DNA from: Oreohelix idahoensis
Lineage: Eukaryota; Mollusca; Gastropoda; Stylommatophora; Oreohelicidae
DNA: 64,000 bases
Direction: 5' to 3'
NCBI GenBank assembly: GCA_024509875.1
Contig: JAMPIV010011346.1
Coordinates: 502,501 to 566,500 of the forward strand
The notes beneath the pieces are model-generated. The model was not told where the DNA came from. It did not search any database and worked only from the letters and a program-made list of their open reading frames with translations. Shown piece by piece: positions 20,989 through 32,965 of this stretch. Made by a program: the position numbers and the translations under genes. Numbering within the stretch: position 1 is the stretch's first letter; each line of letters begins with the position of its first letter.

Positions 20989-21997
20989 TTGACCGTCTTT
21001 TTGAAGCAAAATAAAATTGACGTACCTACATTACATTGCATAGTTCACCAAGAGGCCCTTTGTGCAAAATCCATAAACCTAAATGACACTATGGCTACTG
21101 TAGTGAAAATAACGAATTTGATCAGAGGAGGACACAGCCCTCTAACTCACAGGAAGTTCCTTGCATTTTTAGAAGAAGGGGATTCTGTTTACGGTGATTT
21201 CATGCTGAGGTGAGATGGCTTAGTCGAGGAAAATGTTTAATAAGATTTTGTGAACTTAAGGATGAAATATTTGACTTCCTGCGAGACAACTTACCATGTT
21301 CAATTGATCTTCAAAATAAACTCAAAGATATTCATTTCATTCAGCACTTGGCATTTCTCACAGATAGATATAACACAACATTTGAATGTACTGAATTTGC
21401 AGTTACAAGGAAAAAGGCAAACAATTTTTCAAATGATGGGCTATGTTGATGGCTTCAAAAAGAAACTGAGCCTATTTAGTCTGTCTTTGCAAAAGAATGA
21501 CCTGTTTCATTTTCCTTGTTGTAAACAGCTGTCTGTGAAAGAGAGTGTTAACTTCAGGAGGTACACAGATGACACTGAACAGCTGATTTCTGAGTTTGAT
21601 CGTCGATTTCAAGATGTTTCGTCCACAAATGGAACTTTTTAAAAACCTATTCAAGTGCACAGTGGAGTCTCAGCCAGCAGAACTACAATTACAGTTATGT
21701 GAACTCCAATGTGACCCATTCATCAACACAACAGAAGCAACTGGAGCTGATTTGTGGAAATTACTACCAAAAGAACGTTACCCACTTCTGAGAAAATGGG
21801 CCCTAAAAAAGTGCTCTATATTTGGTAGCACATATCTTTGTGAGACATTTTCTGCTATGAAGCTTATCAAATCCAAGACCAGAAACAGATTAACTGACTC
21901 TATATTATCCCATGTTCTCAGAATTGCTACGTCACAAATGGAAGTAGACTTCAAATCACTGGTGAAAAGTTTTGATAAGCTACACTCTTCACAATGA
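20989..21997 (+). pseudogene. hAT transposase remnant (GTF2IRD2/ZBED5-like)
   Basis: Four consecutive frames: PTLHCIVHQEALCAKSIN (from 20989), RWLSRGKCLIRFCELKDEIF (21210), LQGKRQTIFQMMGYVDGFKK (21250) and ECTEF in alternate frames, and a C-terminal part from 21596 with KNLFKCTVESQPAELQLQLC, WALKKCSIFGSTYLCETFSA, MKLIKSKTRNRLTDSILSHV and LRIATSQMEVD. LHCI-HQEALCAK, EVRWLSRG-like and FGSTYLCE..FS.MK-NK.K.R.RLTD are landmarks of the hAT transposase family from which vertebrate GTF2IRD2 and ZBED5-type genes derive. The N-terminal zinc-finger part is not visible. Frameshifts at about 21205, 21380 and 21610 inactivate it. Its 3' terminus seems to lie at 24662, beyond a solo LTR. Confidence 0.87.
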
Positions 21998-22236
21998 AAT
22001 AACACACAAATGTATGTTTGAAATAAATAATTACATGTCGTATTACAAATTACAAAACAAATTAAAACAACAGATTCATTATTTTTTTTTTTACAGTAAT
22101 GTCAGTCCGAAGACTGGTATACATGTCTTGGCAGATGTGCAGTACTGTATTTTGCCGTTGCTTTCTGTACGTGATTCATTATATATGTAAAACTAAATCT
22201 CAGAACGTTATTTTTTAAGGATTTTATAGGTCTGGC

Positions 22237-24595
22237 TGTCGTAAAATACAATCTGTATGTACAACACGCCCACATATGGTCTCGCAAAATTCCCCCCAGT
22301 TGTAAGACTAGTGACCACCTTTATAAGAATAAAATAACATAAGAATAACATAGGAATCATCGCGCCACCAAAATACTAGCTTTTAGTACTCGGTATCTAA
22401 AGAGTTAACGCATAAAAACAATAGAACGAATTAATGCCAATGTGACGTCACAGACTTGCACGCCATTCCCAAAAACGAACGATGAAGGATAGGAATATTT
22501 GCATATTAGGTCAAAGGCCATGGTTACGGTAGTCAAGCAAGTTTGAAAGTGTTGTTGTGGTTTTCTTAGAAATGGTAACGTATGCATTTCGAAATTGAAA
22601 CTAACTGGCCAAATAGAACGGTAAGGAAAATAAAGAATAAAAGAAGATTAAAATGCTGATAATTGGTAATAAATCTATATCCTATTCTTTCGTATAATAT
22701 TATCGTACTGTAGAAAGAAAGATATATTATTATTTGCATCAATATAAAGGAAAGACGAAAATGGTAAGAATGAATAGACAGAAGGGTGTAATCTTATGTA
22801 TCAGATGACAGACGGTAGACGAAGTAAATATTATCGTTCTGTATTAAAATGACAGATAATACTAGCGATATGGTAGAATGAAAACATGTATCGACGGGTA
22901 GAGGGCTTCTTTACTGATGCTAGCCATATTGAGGGGAGAGAAAGGGGTGTCTCCTGATTTGAAAAAAATATTAGGTTAACTTTTCAAAAAAGACGCGTAG
23001 GAGCAGATGAAATCGGATTGGTTGCTTAGAATAACTAACAGAAGAGAATAAATACACTGAGGCACAAGATTTCCTCACCACTTTAAATTAACTATTCACG
23101 TATACAGTTATTGACGAATTCAGACAAGTTGTGCTTCTATGCCTTCTCAGTCCGATGTCAGCAGGAGATCTGTGTGACCATTTATGACCTGTATTTAACT
23201 TATATAGTGAAATATTCTAATATTACGGTAAGAAGCAACATTTATAATCATTATTGTATTTGACAATGTGTTTGCATTATTAATTATGTATGAATATTGG
23301 AAGGGTAGAGTCCCAGTCGTACCAGCGCCACGTCAACATGTCATGTAAAAGCATTCAATGGGGTTAGATAAATTTATAGTTTCATGTAAAAGCCCTACAG
23401 CTTTACTTGTAATTGGGGATAAAATAAAATTTAATAAAGAGGGAAGCCAACATCAAACTTTGTGTTGTTTCACAGGGTTGCTAAGAAAGATATTATCCTT
23501 TTGTAGAAAAGCCAGACAGGCTTTCGGACATTGTGGGAGAAAAGAAAATAATAAGGGAAAAGAGATTAATGAATAATGTTTTAAGTTACAACCAGCAAAT
23601 CACTGGACATCTTTATCAATTACAGGGTATCACCTGAATGTATTTACTTAATTATAATGGGGTCTTATGTCTAGGAAGGGTTCAACATAAGTTTGAGATA
23701 CTTGATAGGGAATACAGCACTCTACCAGATGGGAAAAATAACTATGTATATACAATTTTCTAAATAAGGAACTGTTAACATGCATAAACCTTGTATGAGT
23801 GGAGATAGGTCAGACTAGTATTTTAGGGAAACGAATCTTTTCTTTCCCAGGGTTTCTGTAAGAACCTGAAGTGCGCCAGTCACGTGTATGTTCAAGAAAA
23901 GTACCAGTGTGAGGCTATATGTTTGAGTGCCTTGCAGTATCTACCATCCACAAGCTGTACCTTGATGTGAAAGGGCAGATTAATATGCAGGACATCGCAG
24001 AATTTACATCTAAATAAAAGCTAAGCCCTGTGTTTTGGGCTTTGTCAATTCAAAAACTGATCCTCCACGACGATTATATTAAACAGTTTCCTATATATGA
24101 TGACATTATTGATCCCTCAAAACTGTGCTTATTCCTCGATGAAAGTATCACACTAAGAACAGTTCCCATCCAAATAGATTCAAGATCAAGATATGACAGA
24201 CTTTATGAGATAAACTTGTATTTGTGTATATATATGTAATTAATCTTTAACGTTTAATTTTCTTCAACTCAAATCACGAGAACTTAATACATTGTAAAAA
24301 ATTTATCAGACCAAAATTCAATAGTGAGTGGTTTACTGCCTTGTTAGTTAACCCTTAAGTGTGGTTGTTGTTATTTTATTCACATACATTTCATATACCC
24401 TAGACATCCAGCTACACAACATCCATACATCAGTACATATAGTGGGAAACTATACATAGCAGGTTGGGGTCATTGGTGGAAGCAAGACAGGTTCCCTGAC
24501 ATTAGATTAAGAATTTATACTTCCTCAGGGGCTTGCATAGCTGACTTCACATCTGCTACACATAATATATACTTAATTAATATCAACCCACCACA
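22237..24595 (+). mobile_element. probable solo LTR (2.36 kb) in hAT 3' region
   Basis: Starts TGTCGTAAAATAC, ends CAACCCACCACA, and is flanked by identical 5-bp repeats CTGGC (22232-22236 and 24596-24600). The length of 2359 bp is within 20 bp of the LTRs of the element at 35264-44457. Its last 250 bp show ordered similarity to that LTR's end: TACCCTAGAC, then CTCAGG.GC.T.CA.AGCTGAC.TCA, then ATCAA.CCAC.ACA. The 5' half is diverged. No intact coding frame: ORFs at 23358 and 24030 are under 75 codons and unrecognised. Being solo is inferred from the absence of internal gag-pol sequence. Confidence 0.7.
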
Positions 24596-24662
24596 CTGGC
24601 CCTCTGGTGTTACCCTTTACCATAATCTGGCCCTCGGCCAACCTTAGCTTGGCCATCACTGG
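24596..24662 (+). mobile_element. hAT element 3' terminus
   Basis: CTGGCCCTCGGCCAACCTTA then GCTTGGCCATCACTG. Ends like ..GGCC..AGTTTGGCCATCACTG are typical of hAT elements of the GTF2IRD2/Charlie type, and the transposase remnant upstream fits. The matching 5' terminus (CAGTGATGGCC...) was not found upstream. Confidence 0.62.
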
Positions 24663-24830
24663 TCTAAGGTATGTGGGTAGCGGGTGGCGTGATTTAACAT
24701 TTTAATTGAATATCTGGTATGAAATCGCTATGCGTTACTTTATTTCACTTGTTTTACTAGCGAGAAAAATGTTAGTGATGAATAAATGTTAAGCTATCAC
24801 TTTTTAAATCAGTAGCACTATTATCCTTTT

Positions 24831-25521
24831 ACCAGAAAATTCAGAATGAAAATCTCCACGAATCAATAATACATAATATCCACAAGAATGGGTTCTAGGA
24901 CTGCGCGCTTGAATATTCAAAATTCTGACTGACTTCTGATAGCTGGGTTAAGAAAACAGCAGTATACCTTGTATATATCATTAGATTGCTCTGATCTCTA
25001 ATGTTGTTAATTACGCGCTCATGTGAGAACGAAGAATTTAACAACTAGCGCTCAAGATGAAAGCTTTCGATTAGGCTACCAGAATCTCTCGTCTGGTGCT
25101 TTTGACCAACATCAGAGGCTTTCGTTCCGGCTAACTGGTTTATCTTTAAAATGCCCGTGTCTCGAGATCAAAGAGCACAGGGGATTATAGACTTTCCCTG
25201 AGTAAAAACTTCAAAAGGGTTTGTGTTTCTTCTCTCTCACGTGCTGTCTGTCTGAGAGGTATTATGATTGACAGATGAAGCTCGCGTGAGTGGACCAGAT
25301 AAGCAAACCTGATTTGTTTCCTGTTATGACTAACAGGTCTCGAAGTTTGTAAACACTGTGTTAGCTCGTGTTAAAAGAAAAGAGGTGGGACGAAAGAGTA
25401 AGCTGTGTAAGTGAAGACAGACAGTATAATGCATGTTTTTTAGCTAGCAAATCACAGAGCAGCTAGGAGGTTACAATAGGCTGTCAGATTACTGTAGACT
25501 GTTTTTCCATTACACGTCACA
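24831..25521 (+). repeat. dispersed repeat R, copy 1
   Basis: About 690 bp matching 53425-53574 joined to 55823-56368: CTCCACGAATCA, CATTAGAT.TCTCTGATC, GTCTCGAGATCAAAGAGCAC, AGGTATTATGATTGACAGAT, CTGTTATGACTAACAGGTC and a shared end at CATTACACGTCACA. The CA end and a TGTCAGGAGTCGGGG candidate start near 53228 in copy 2 suggest an LTR, unproven. Confidence 0.78.
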
Positions 25522-25979
25522 GCGAAGATGGCGACAGCTTCAGACTTGAGTTGTGACACATCTGTGCCGTGATCTCATGTGGCTGATTAGTCCTATTTTG
25601 GCCCTACATGCCATGCCACATACGGGGCATACATGGTTAATAGTGTTGCTGTGCATTCTGACCTTTCTTGCAGTACGCTGTCCTTCTGCCTTATCAGCTA
25701 AATTATGTTCTGCAATGCGAGCGCCTTGAGTAATGTTTGTCCGCCAGGCAGAGCGATCCTGTGCGATAGTCTTCCAGGAGAAGACATCTATTTTGAAGCT
25801 GCTCAACGATGCTTTCAGTGTGTCTTTGAAGCATTTCTTTTGTTTCCCAACTGTTAGCTTACCCATGGATAGTTCGCTGAACATTAACTGCTTTGGGAGG
25901 CGTTTTCCTGGCATGTGAACAACATGTCCGGCGCATCTAATTTGGGCCCTCTGCAGCAATGTGTAGATGCTTGAGATAT
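25522..25979 (-). pseudogene. LINE family gamma, C-terminal zinc-finger segment
   Basis: 3' part of the gamma copy, separated from the rest by the solo LTR at 25980-27088. Minus strand (25959-25540) encodes LQRAQIRCAGHVVHMPGKRL, PKQLMFSEL, QKKCFKDTLKASL and a C2H2 finger CPVCGMACRAKIGLISHMRS then RH (C-x2-C-x12-H-x4-H), ending at a stop. This zinc-finger tail follows the RT in the family and may bind the element RNA or DNA. Frame is open over 139 residues. Confidence 0.88.
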
Positions 25980-27088
25980 TGTAACCGGGGCATGTGTTCC
26001 TTAGGACTGGAATGGCACCATATTACCTTCATGTGGCAGTGCCGGTATATGCAGTATTTTCAATTTACTTTACAGAGAGCAGATGTTTAACTGGCCTAAT
26101 CACCAGAGATTTAGATTTCTCTCTTAAATTTGTGTTACCAGGTTCGATTTTCTTCTCTTAGGTGTTGATGTAGCGAATTTAATTGAAATAGACAGATTTC
26201 TTATCTAGATCTCAAAACTGTAGTAATTCACCTTCTCAACAGCGTTCGATTTCATGCAAAACTTTTAATATCTTTCAGCATGAAACTTAAAATTTCAACA
26301 AAGTCTGGAATTTAGAACATTTTTACAATAATAAGCATAATAAAGTTTTATCATCTCATCAGATGCTTTCATCGATGCAAAAATCCCTTTTTGCATCTTT
26401 GTCTCGTAGGCCTACTCAATTGTCAAATATGGCGAACCTTCTCATTCCTCCGTGTTCCTTCCTTTAAGTTACAGTCTTATTTTAGGATCGGCTACATTTA
26501 CCCATCTCCTCAGATTTGTCCTTGATTTCTTTATTGTCATAAGCATTCCTGGAGTTAAATGCTTTCCAACACAAGAATAGTCTACTCTACTTGATTTGAG
26601 GTGTAAGACATTGTTTTTTGCAAATTGACTCAAATCCTCGAGCCTAGTTCTGCTGCGACTAGGGTTGAGAGCTCTATTCAGAATACATGTTTAACTATCG
26701 TCACTACTTACGCCAGTGAGAAAATATATAACACTCAATGTCCTGAATTGCACATTTTATAATAAATGTTGTAGTTTGATTTCCTCAAAACTAAGAAATA
26801 TGTAGAGCTAGATCAGATACGACCTCTTGAGTTGCGCTCTTTCATTCTACTGCCAAAATGGCGTCCTGTTCCACTTTCCCCGGGGTAAATCTGAGCTATC
26901 CGATTGGTCAGGGGAAATCACCCAATTATTAGAAATGGCGTGTGGAAGCGACTCTTTGTCCTAAATATGTGACACTATTTATTATTTTCTGTTTCTCATA
27001 AAATATAAAATTATAGGGTGGTCTGTGCTTCCTCTGTCTCGTAAGAATATAGTCTGTTTCCAAAGGAACAACTATGTACACGGCCACA
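25980..27088. mobile_element. solo LTR (1.1 kb) inside LINE gamma
   Basis: Starts TGTAACCGGGGCATG, ends TACACGGCCACA, and is flanked by ATAT at 25976-25979 and 27089-27092. The LINE coding sequence is interrupted here: NSEVLNRAH on one side and SIYTLLQRAQ on the other rejoin when 25980-27092 is removed. TG...CA ends and a 4-bp duplication fit an LTR. No gag-pol sequence is inside. Orientation cannot be fixed. Confidence 0.8.
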
Positions 27089-29849
27089 ATATGTGCTCTG
27101 TTGAGGACCTCAGAATTAGATACTCTATCACGCCACTTGATCCCGAGAATCCTGTGAAGACAGCTCATGTGGAAATGATTAAGCTTCTTGACATGTCTGC
27201 TGTAAACTTTCCATGTTTCACAGGAATACAGGAGGGTAGTGAGCACTATTGCATGATATACGTTTATCTTGGTGGCGACACTAAATCCTTATCGATCCCA
27301 GACATTTACTCTTAATCTTCCGAAAGCCGCACTTGCCTTGGCAATTCTGTTGTTGGCCTCGGAGTCGATATTCGCATCTTTGGTAAGGGTACTGCCAAGA
27401 TAAGCGAAGCTGTCCACCACTTGGAGACGTTGGTTCTTTACTGTGATATTTGGTTCGCAGTAAGGTTTCCCAGGAGCAGGTTGCAACATTACTTCAGATT
27501 TCTTCGTATTGATGGTAAGACCAAAGTCATCACACGCCACAGAAAGCCTTCGTATATTGTTCTGCATGTCCAATTCTGTGCAGGTGTTGAGGGCACAGTC
27601 GTCCGCAAAGACGAGGTCAGAGATCACTGTTTCATTCACCTTCGTAAAGGACTGTAATCGTCTCAAATTGAATAGCTTCCCATCTGTCCTGTATATGATG
27701 TGTACGCCGTCACTACTGCTATGCGTAACGTTAGAGAGCATGGCAGCAAATATCATACTGAATAGTGTCGAAGAGAGCACACATCCCTGTTTGACACCGT
27801 ATGTGACGGGAAAGGGTTCAGAAGGTTCTCCATCATTCAATACGCAAGCCATCAAACCTTTATGAAACTGGCGGACAATTGAGATGAACTTATCGGGACA
27901 ACCGAACTTCGCCATAATTTTCCATAGTCCGTCCCTATTGACAGTGTCAAAGGCCTTGGACAAGTCAATAAATGTTGTGTATAGGTCATTGTACTGTTTC
28001 TGGCATTTCTCCTGAAGTTGGTGTGCGGCAAATATCATGTCGACTGTCCCGCGGCCTGCTCGGAAACCACACTGACTCTCTGGGAGTAAGTCCTGCGATT
28101 CGAGATGAACATTCAAGCGATTGAGCAGGACTCGAGCCAGGATTTAGCCCGCAATAGATAATAGGGAGATTCCCCTATGGTTATCACAAGATTGATGACT
28201 TCCCTTTCGCTTGTACGTATATGTGAACGATGGTGGCATCTTTCAATTGCTGTGGTATCTGTTCTTCATCCCAGACTGAGTGGAAGAGGTCTGTTAGTCT
28301 CTGCAGCAGCATGCTGCCTCCAGCTTTATAAATCTCAGCAGGAATGGCATCTGATCCAGGGGCTTTGCAGCTGGACAGTAGACTGGCTGCTTTCTTGAAC
28401 TCTTCCACGCTGGGTGGAAGGTCAAGTCTGACATTGCCTGTAACTTGCGGTATGCTTGCAATGGCCTGGCCGTTGACGGTTGATGAATAATTTAAGATGG
28501 CATTAAAGTGTTCTGCCCAGCGTTCCAAAATCTGCGTTTCACCAGTGAGCAATGCCATGCCATCAGCATTTAGGACCGGTAATGATTGATTCGATTGAGG
28601 GCCATAAATTGCTTTCAGGGTATCACACAAGCTCTTTGAGTCATTTCTGTCTGCATATCTCTGTATCTCGTCTGCTTTATTGCTGAGCCATGCATCATGC
28701 ATGTCCCTGAGCCTATTCCGGACAACTCTGCGTATATTGGTAAAGGTTGCCTTTTGGATGTTGATAGTCTCTGTGCAAGCGATATTTTTCAGCCAGCAGT
28801 GTTCTAATATTTTCATCATTCTCATCAAACCAGTCATGGTTCTTGCGTGTTGTATATCCCAGGCTCTCAGAGGCTGCAGAGTACACAATGTTCTTTAGAG
28901 TGGCCCATTTTTCTTCTAAGGTGGTTTAACCGAGCTCAACGTCCCTCAGACGGCTGTCCAAGTCCCTTGAGAAGCTCTCTGCGGTTGCTTCGCTTTTAAG
29001 TTTTGTGACGTTGAGCCTCTTCATGGGTTTCTGACTCTGGTGTCTTCGCTTGGGCTGTATGTTAAGGTTGAGTTTTGATACAATCAGCCTGTGGTTGGTC
29101 CAGCATTTGGCACCACACATGGCCTTGGTCACTCTCACGTCACGTGTATCGCTCCTTCTCGTGACGACATAATCAATGAGATGCCACTTTTTGGAGCGGG
29201 GGTGCATCCATGTTGTTTTATTTCGACTGGGTAGGCGAAACATGGTGTTCGTGATGGACAAATCATGTGTGGCACACAGGCTGAGTAATAGGAGCCCATT
29301 ATTATTACATTTGCTTATGCCATGTTTTCCAAGTATTCCATCCCAGGTGTTGTGGTCAGTGCCTACTCTGGCATTGAAGTCGCCGAGAATAATAAGTTTC
29401 TCAGATTTAGGAACTGATGAGATAATAGAGTTAAGTTCGTCATAGAACTTTTCTTTTGTTTACTCGGGGTTTGTCATTGTTGGGGCATATGCACTGATCA
29501 GTGTGGCACTTCTGTTGCTTCCTAGTGGGACATGAAGGGTCATTAGGCGATCATTAATGCCCTTTGGAGATTTGACAAGTTTACGTACGATATGAGATTT
29601 AATGGCGAATCCAACGCCAGCCTCACGCCGTTCCTTGCTGTCCCGGCCACTACAATAAAATGTGTAGCCACCTCCAATTTCAGTAATCTGACCTTCTTCT
29701 GGTAGTCGTGTCTCACTTAGGGCTGCTATATCGACATTATAGCGCGCCAGTTCTTTGGCCACAAGTGCAGTCCGTCTTTCAGGTCTGTCGGCCAGGGTAT
29801 TGTCGAGTAATGTTCGCACTTTCCACGTGCCAAAGGTAAGCACCTTCAT
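27089..29849 (-). pseudogene. LINE family gamma, endonuclease-reverse transcriptase
   Basis: Nearly complete ORF on the minus strand with a few lesions. From 29849: AP-endonuclease domain (LTFGTWKVRTLL, DIAALSETRLP, GVGFAIKS, ILGDFNARVGTDHNTWDG, KKWHLIDYVVTRR, WTNHRL). Two usual catalytic positions differ: WNVR is WKVR and the final SDH is TNH. A stop lies at 29460-29462, where a sense codon would follow NPE. After a frameshift near 28900 the linker and RT fingers run 28888-28184 (SCKAPGSDAIPAEIYKAGG); after another near 28150 the RT palm runs 28116-27289 (QCGFRAGRGTVDMIFAAHQL, TFIDLSKAFDTVNR, YGVKQGCVLSSTLFSMI, SDLVFADDCALNT, YLGSTL). The FADD motif is intact. 27288-27089 gives LLYSCETW and HRILGIKWRD. 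The C-terminus follows at 25979-25522. Confidence 0.93.
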
Positions 29850-30445
29850 TTTTTTCTTATTTTTAGTTCGAACGCATGATTGGGATACTCTCCAGCCGCG
29901 TCAAGCTAGTCAGAGTAGGTTGAAGCAGGCTATGTTCAGGGCACTTTTTCTAGCCCCTTCCGCATGCCATGGAGGTGAGCAGAGTGATCCTAAAGAGGGC
30001 TGTTCGGTCGCTCAGGGGGCTGCTGCATCTCGCCGCTGCTTCAAAGTTCCAGCGAGAAACGACCCTATGGCCCGAGCCGCCTGTGTGCAGGATTGTGGCT
30101 GCAGCTTGAGTGTATCCACACTTTCTGGTTCGCACTTACCCATCGCCACAGGTCGTTGAGTGTAGTGTCTGTATTTTTCTGTCTGAAGCTGTGACTTGTG
30201 CTATAATTGGATTTAAGTGAGGAAGAGTTGTGCCAATCGTCATCCTCAATCTCTCGTCCTGAATTATCTAGTCCAGTGGCAAGATATTATCGAGGCGACT
30301 GGAGACAACACAGGATGAAGTGGATGACCAGGGCGTTCTAAGTGTCTTGCCGTGTTCTTTGCTTTCCACTCCGCGCTGCTGGTAGTTGCCTTCTTATCCG
30401 TTGAGCCAGCTGGTGGCTTCGTCCGCATAGTCCGCCAAATCCAAG
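29850..30445 (-). mobile_element. LINE gamma 5' untranslated region
   Basis: GC-richer, non-coding sequence directly upstream of the gamma start codon (ATG at 29847-29849 on the minus strand). Its left neighbour is coding gamma and its right edge near 30445 gives way to AT-rich sequence. Presence of a 5' leader suggests this copy is close to full length. The exact boundary is a guess. Confidence 0.55.
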
Positions 30446-31375
30446 TTTCACAAATTAATATTCACATGGTAATATATGCATATTAGTTCACATGTTAGTA
30501 ATGAAAATATAGAATGTAAAATGACAACTTACGCCCATCCTGGCTCACAGACTTTGTTGCTCAGATGAATGAAATTCAGGCACTAGCCGATGCCTTTTTT
30601 ACACGTGTACTTGGGGTCGTTAATTTTAATTTTAATTCCCTCTCTGACTCCGTGTGTTCAGTTTCCTAAGATATTCCGATTTTCCTTATTTAAAATGATA
30701 GAGTTCCTGGGCTGTTTTGTAAGTCCTGATAAAAACTCCAATAAAAGGCCCGGTTTGATAAAATGAAATCCTGAATTCTAGGCTTCACTCCGACAAGGTC
30801 TGGTTATGCCGTCTCGGCATGCGATCTTCACAGTGTCTTAACACTGAAACGTGTCAGATTATATTCACTGCCCTCCCCCGCATCTGCTTGTTATACAGCT
30901 AAGTAAAAGCTGCAATCATTTCAAACATGCTGGTTGTGGGGGGAGGGGGGGGGGGGGAATCGATTTCAAAATATTCCTGACATGGACAAATTTTGAACGT
31001 AATGTAGAGGTCAAGTCTTCCGTATATAGCATGAAAATATCCGTTCCTTGGCAGGCAAACTCACCAACAGATCTGTAAACTCATACGACAATGTGTTTCA
31101 GATGTAACAAATTATTACTATCTAAAGTAATCTTGTCATAGCAAGTGGGACAGGAAGTGATTAGGTCATCCTTCTCTGTCCAAAATGTGTCACCCAGACA
31201 AGTAATCTCTTATCTGTCGTGCACCCTGGCCTTATCAGCAATTATCAAAAACGCTGGCGATTTCGGCGTTATCTGTTCCGGTCAAGGTATGGTACGCGAG
31301 GATATGCCTGTCGTTAATATTATCTGTGCCGCTCCTTGCAAAGCTTTAGGGAAGGGAGGGGTAACAAACAGACGT
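30446..31375. other. no gene seen; G-run at about 30937-30958
   Basis: No coding motif. It contains a homopurine G tract (GGGGGGAGGGGGGGGGGGGG). Short ORFs only. Confidence 0.5.
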
Positions 31376-31550
31376 GCTGAATTATCTCTGAGAGGAGTGT
31401 AAGGAGGAAAATACAAAATATCGGGTACAGTGAACAGAGAAAGAAAAAAGTGCAACTCACAAAAATTCGCAGTAAAATCAGTACAAAAATGTAACTGATT
31501 ACCGCCGTAGGGAAAGAGAGATCGGAAAGAGGTCGTCCCAAAATCCATCT
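31376..31550 (-). repeat. dispersed repeat T, copy 1
   Basis: The reverse complement shares GATTTTA.TGCG and TTACACTCCTCTCAG, and (through the similar frames) MGRPLS, with 47340-47510. Unidentified family. ORFs in both copies are short and differ in frame. Confidence 0.65.
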
Positions 31551-31554
31551 TGTG

Positions 31555-31640
31555 ACAGGGCGAAGAAGACATGTAAAGAGCTTGGGCTGATGGCGCGGGA
31601 CAAGACAACTTGTTGAAGGCCTAAAAAGTACTTGGAAAGT
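31555..31640 (+). repeat. LINE alpha 3' fragment
   Basis: GAGCTTGGGCTGATGGCGCG, GGACAAGACAACTTGTTGAA and GGCCTA match the alpha 3' end at 44860-44930. Confidence 0.65.
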
Positions 31641-31939
31641 TGAACAGTGATGTTAGTTGGGCAGGACTGGAGCAGCTGTCATAGGGCTGGTACCACAGGA
31701 ACAGAGATCTGGTGGATCAATCCTGTACTTGTGATATAGATGGTACGGAGTGACAGATGTCAACAACCCACTTCTCTCAACGAAAAACTGTTTGGGGATG
31801 TCAGAAACCTTGAGCTGACTACTGCCTTTATTAGAGTCATTAATATGGAAATCTGAGGGTGAACTAAGAAGAAGAAAAAGTGCATTGTATTTAGAAATCT
31901 ATTAAATGTATCCCTTGCCTCTGCACGTGACCCAGAGTA

Positions 31940-32090
31940 AAATAGGTACAGGGAGACACACGATTACACGGAGAAGAGAACTGGAGACAGACAACACCAT
32001 GAGCCAATGGCACAGGTCACAAAGATTTGGCTTAAGTTTGTAGACGGCTTATGCTACCTTGGGAAGTTCAAAAGTGATGAAGTGCTTTGT
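31940..32090 (+). repeat. LINE alpha 3' fragment
   Basis: CACGGAGAAGAGAACTGGAG, ACAGACAACACCATGAGCCA and GGCACAGGTCACAAAGATTT, then TGCTACCTTGGGAAGT, match the alpha 3' end. The sequence flanking its right side (AAGTGCTTTGTATTTAGAAT, from 32084) resembles 31876-31938, so a local duplication is likely. Confidence 0.7.
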
Positions 32091-32281
32091 ATTTAGAATT
32101 CTATCAAATTTATTCTTGATCTATGTACGTCAGATGAAAAGGTCATCCCAGAGTTCATCAACATTCCCCATTTTCCTTTTTGCTCCGTATGGAGCACAAA
32201 CCCACCACTGCCGCTAACCCCCTTTCAGGAACCCTGCACAAAGCGTACACATGCTCCTACAGTGGTGTTTCTGAAGCAATT

Positions 32282-32600
32282 AGTTTTATATCAGTGAGGC
32301 TGACAACCTCATATCAGTGAGGCTGATAACCTCATATCAGTGAGGCTGACAACCTCATATCAGTGAGACTGGCAACCTCATATCAGTGAGACTGGCAACC
32401 TCATATCAGTGAGACTGGCAACCTCATATCAGTGAGGCTGGCAACCACATATCAGTGAGGCTGACAACCACATATTAGTGAGGCTGACAACCACATATCA
32501 GTGAGGCTGACAACCACATATCAGTGAGGCTGACAACCACATATCAGTGAGGCTGGCAACCTCATATCAGTGAGGCTGGCAACCTCATACCAGTGGGGCG
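32282..32600. repeat. 23-bp tandem array (about 13 units)
   Basis: Unit CATATCAGTGAGGCTGACAA then CCT/CCA, with G/A variants (GAGACTGGCAACC). Regular 23-bp spacing. Confidence 0.94.
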
Positions 32601-32735
32601 TATATATCTGAGGGATCAGTAGTCGTATTTTTTCTTTGTCTCATACAAGGTCCCCGGGTTCTACACGGGGCCATCTCAGAGGCGAAGGAGTAGAATTACC
32701 CTGTCAAAAGCAGCGCTCAATGAAATGAATAAGGA

Positions 32736-32885
32736 TTGTGTGGAACAAATGAATTAAGCGAGATAATTCTTAAGTGTTTTAAAGTGCCAATCATGACTAA
32801 TGGAAGCGAATCATGGACACTTAACAGACAAGCAGAAACATCCTTGGAAGCCACAGCGATGTTGAAAATGGTAAGGGCAGCTAAA
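32736..32885 (+). repeat. LINE C-terminal fragment, unassigned family
   Basis: Encodes VPIMTNGSESWTLNRQAETS then LEATAMLKM, the post-RT segment (YGSESWTL...) common to many LINEs. Only about 50 codons; it breaks off near 32885. Confidence 0.6.
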
Positions 32886-32908
32886 ACGAATAATGTGAAA
32901 GTCCTGAA

Positions 32909-32965
32909 CAGTGGCGTACCAAGCAGGTGCGAGGAGGCGGTCCGCACCGGTGACAATCAGGAAGG
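32909..32965. repeat. possible hAT terminus
   Basis: CAGTGGCGTACCAAGCAGGT then GCGGTCCGCACCGGTGACA resembles the left end of the hAT element at 14344 (CAGTGGCGCCAATA..GCGGACCGCACCGGGTGACA). No matching right end was found. Confidence 0.5.

Noticed and set aside
20989..24662. hAT element with both termini defined
   Set aside because: Only the 3' terminus is recognisable; I could not find the matching CAGTGATGGCC start upstream, so a full-length element is not claimed.
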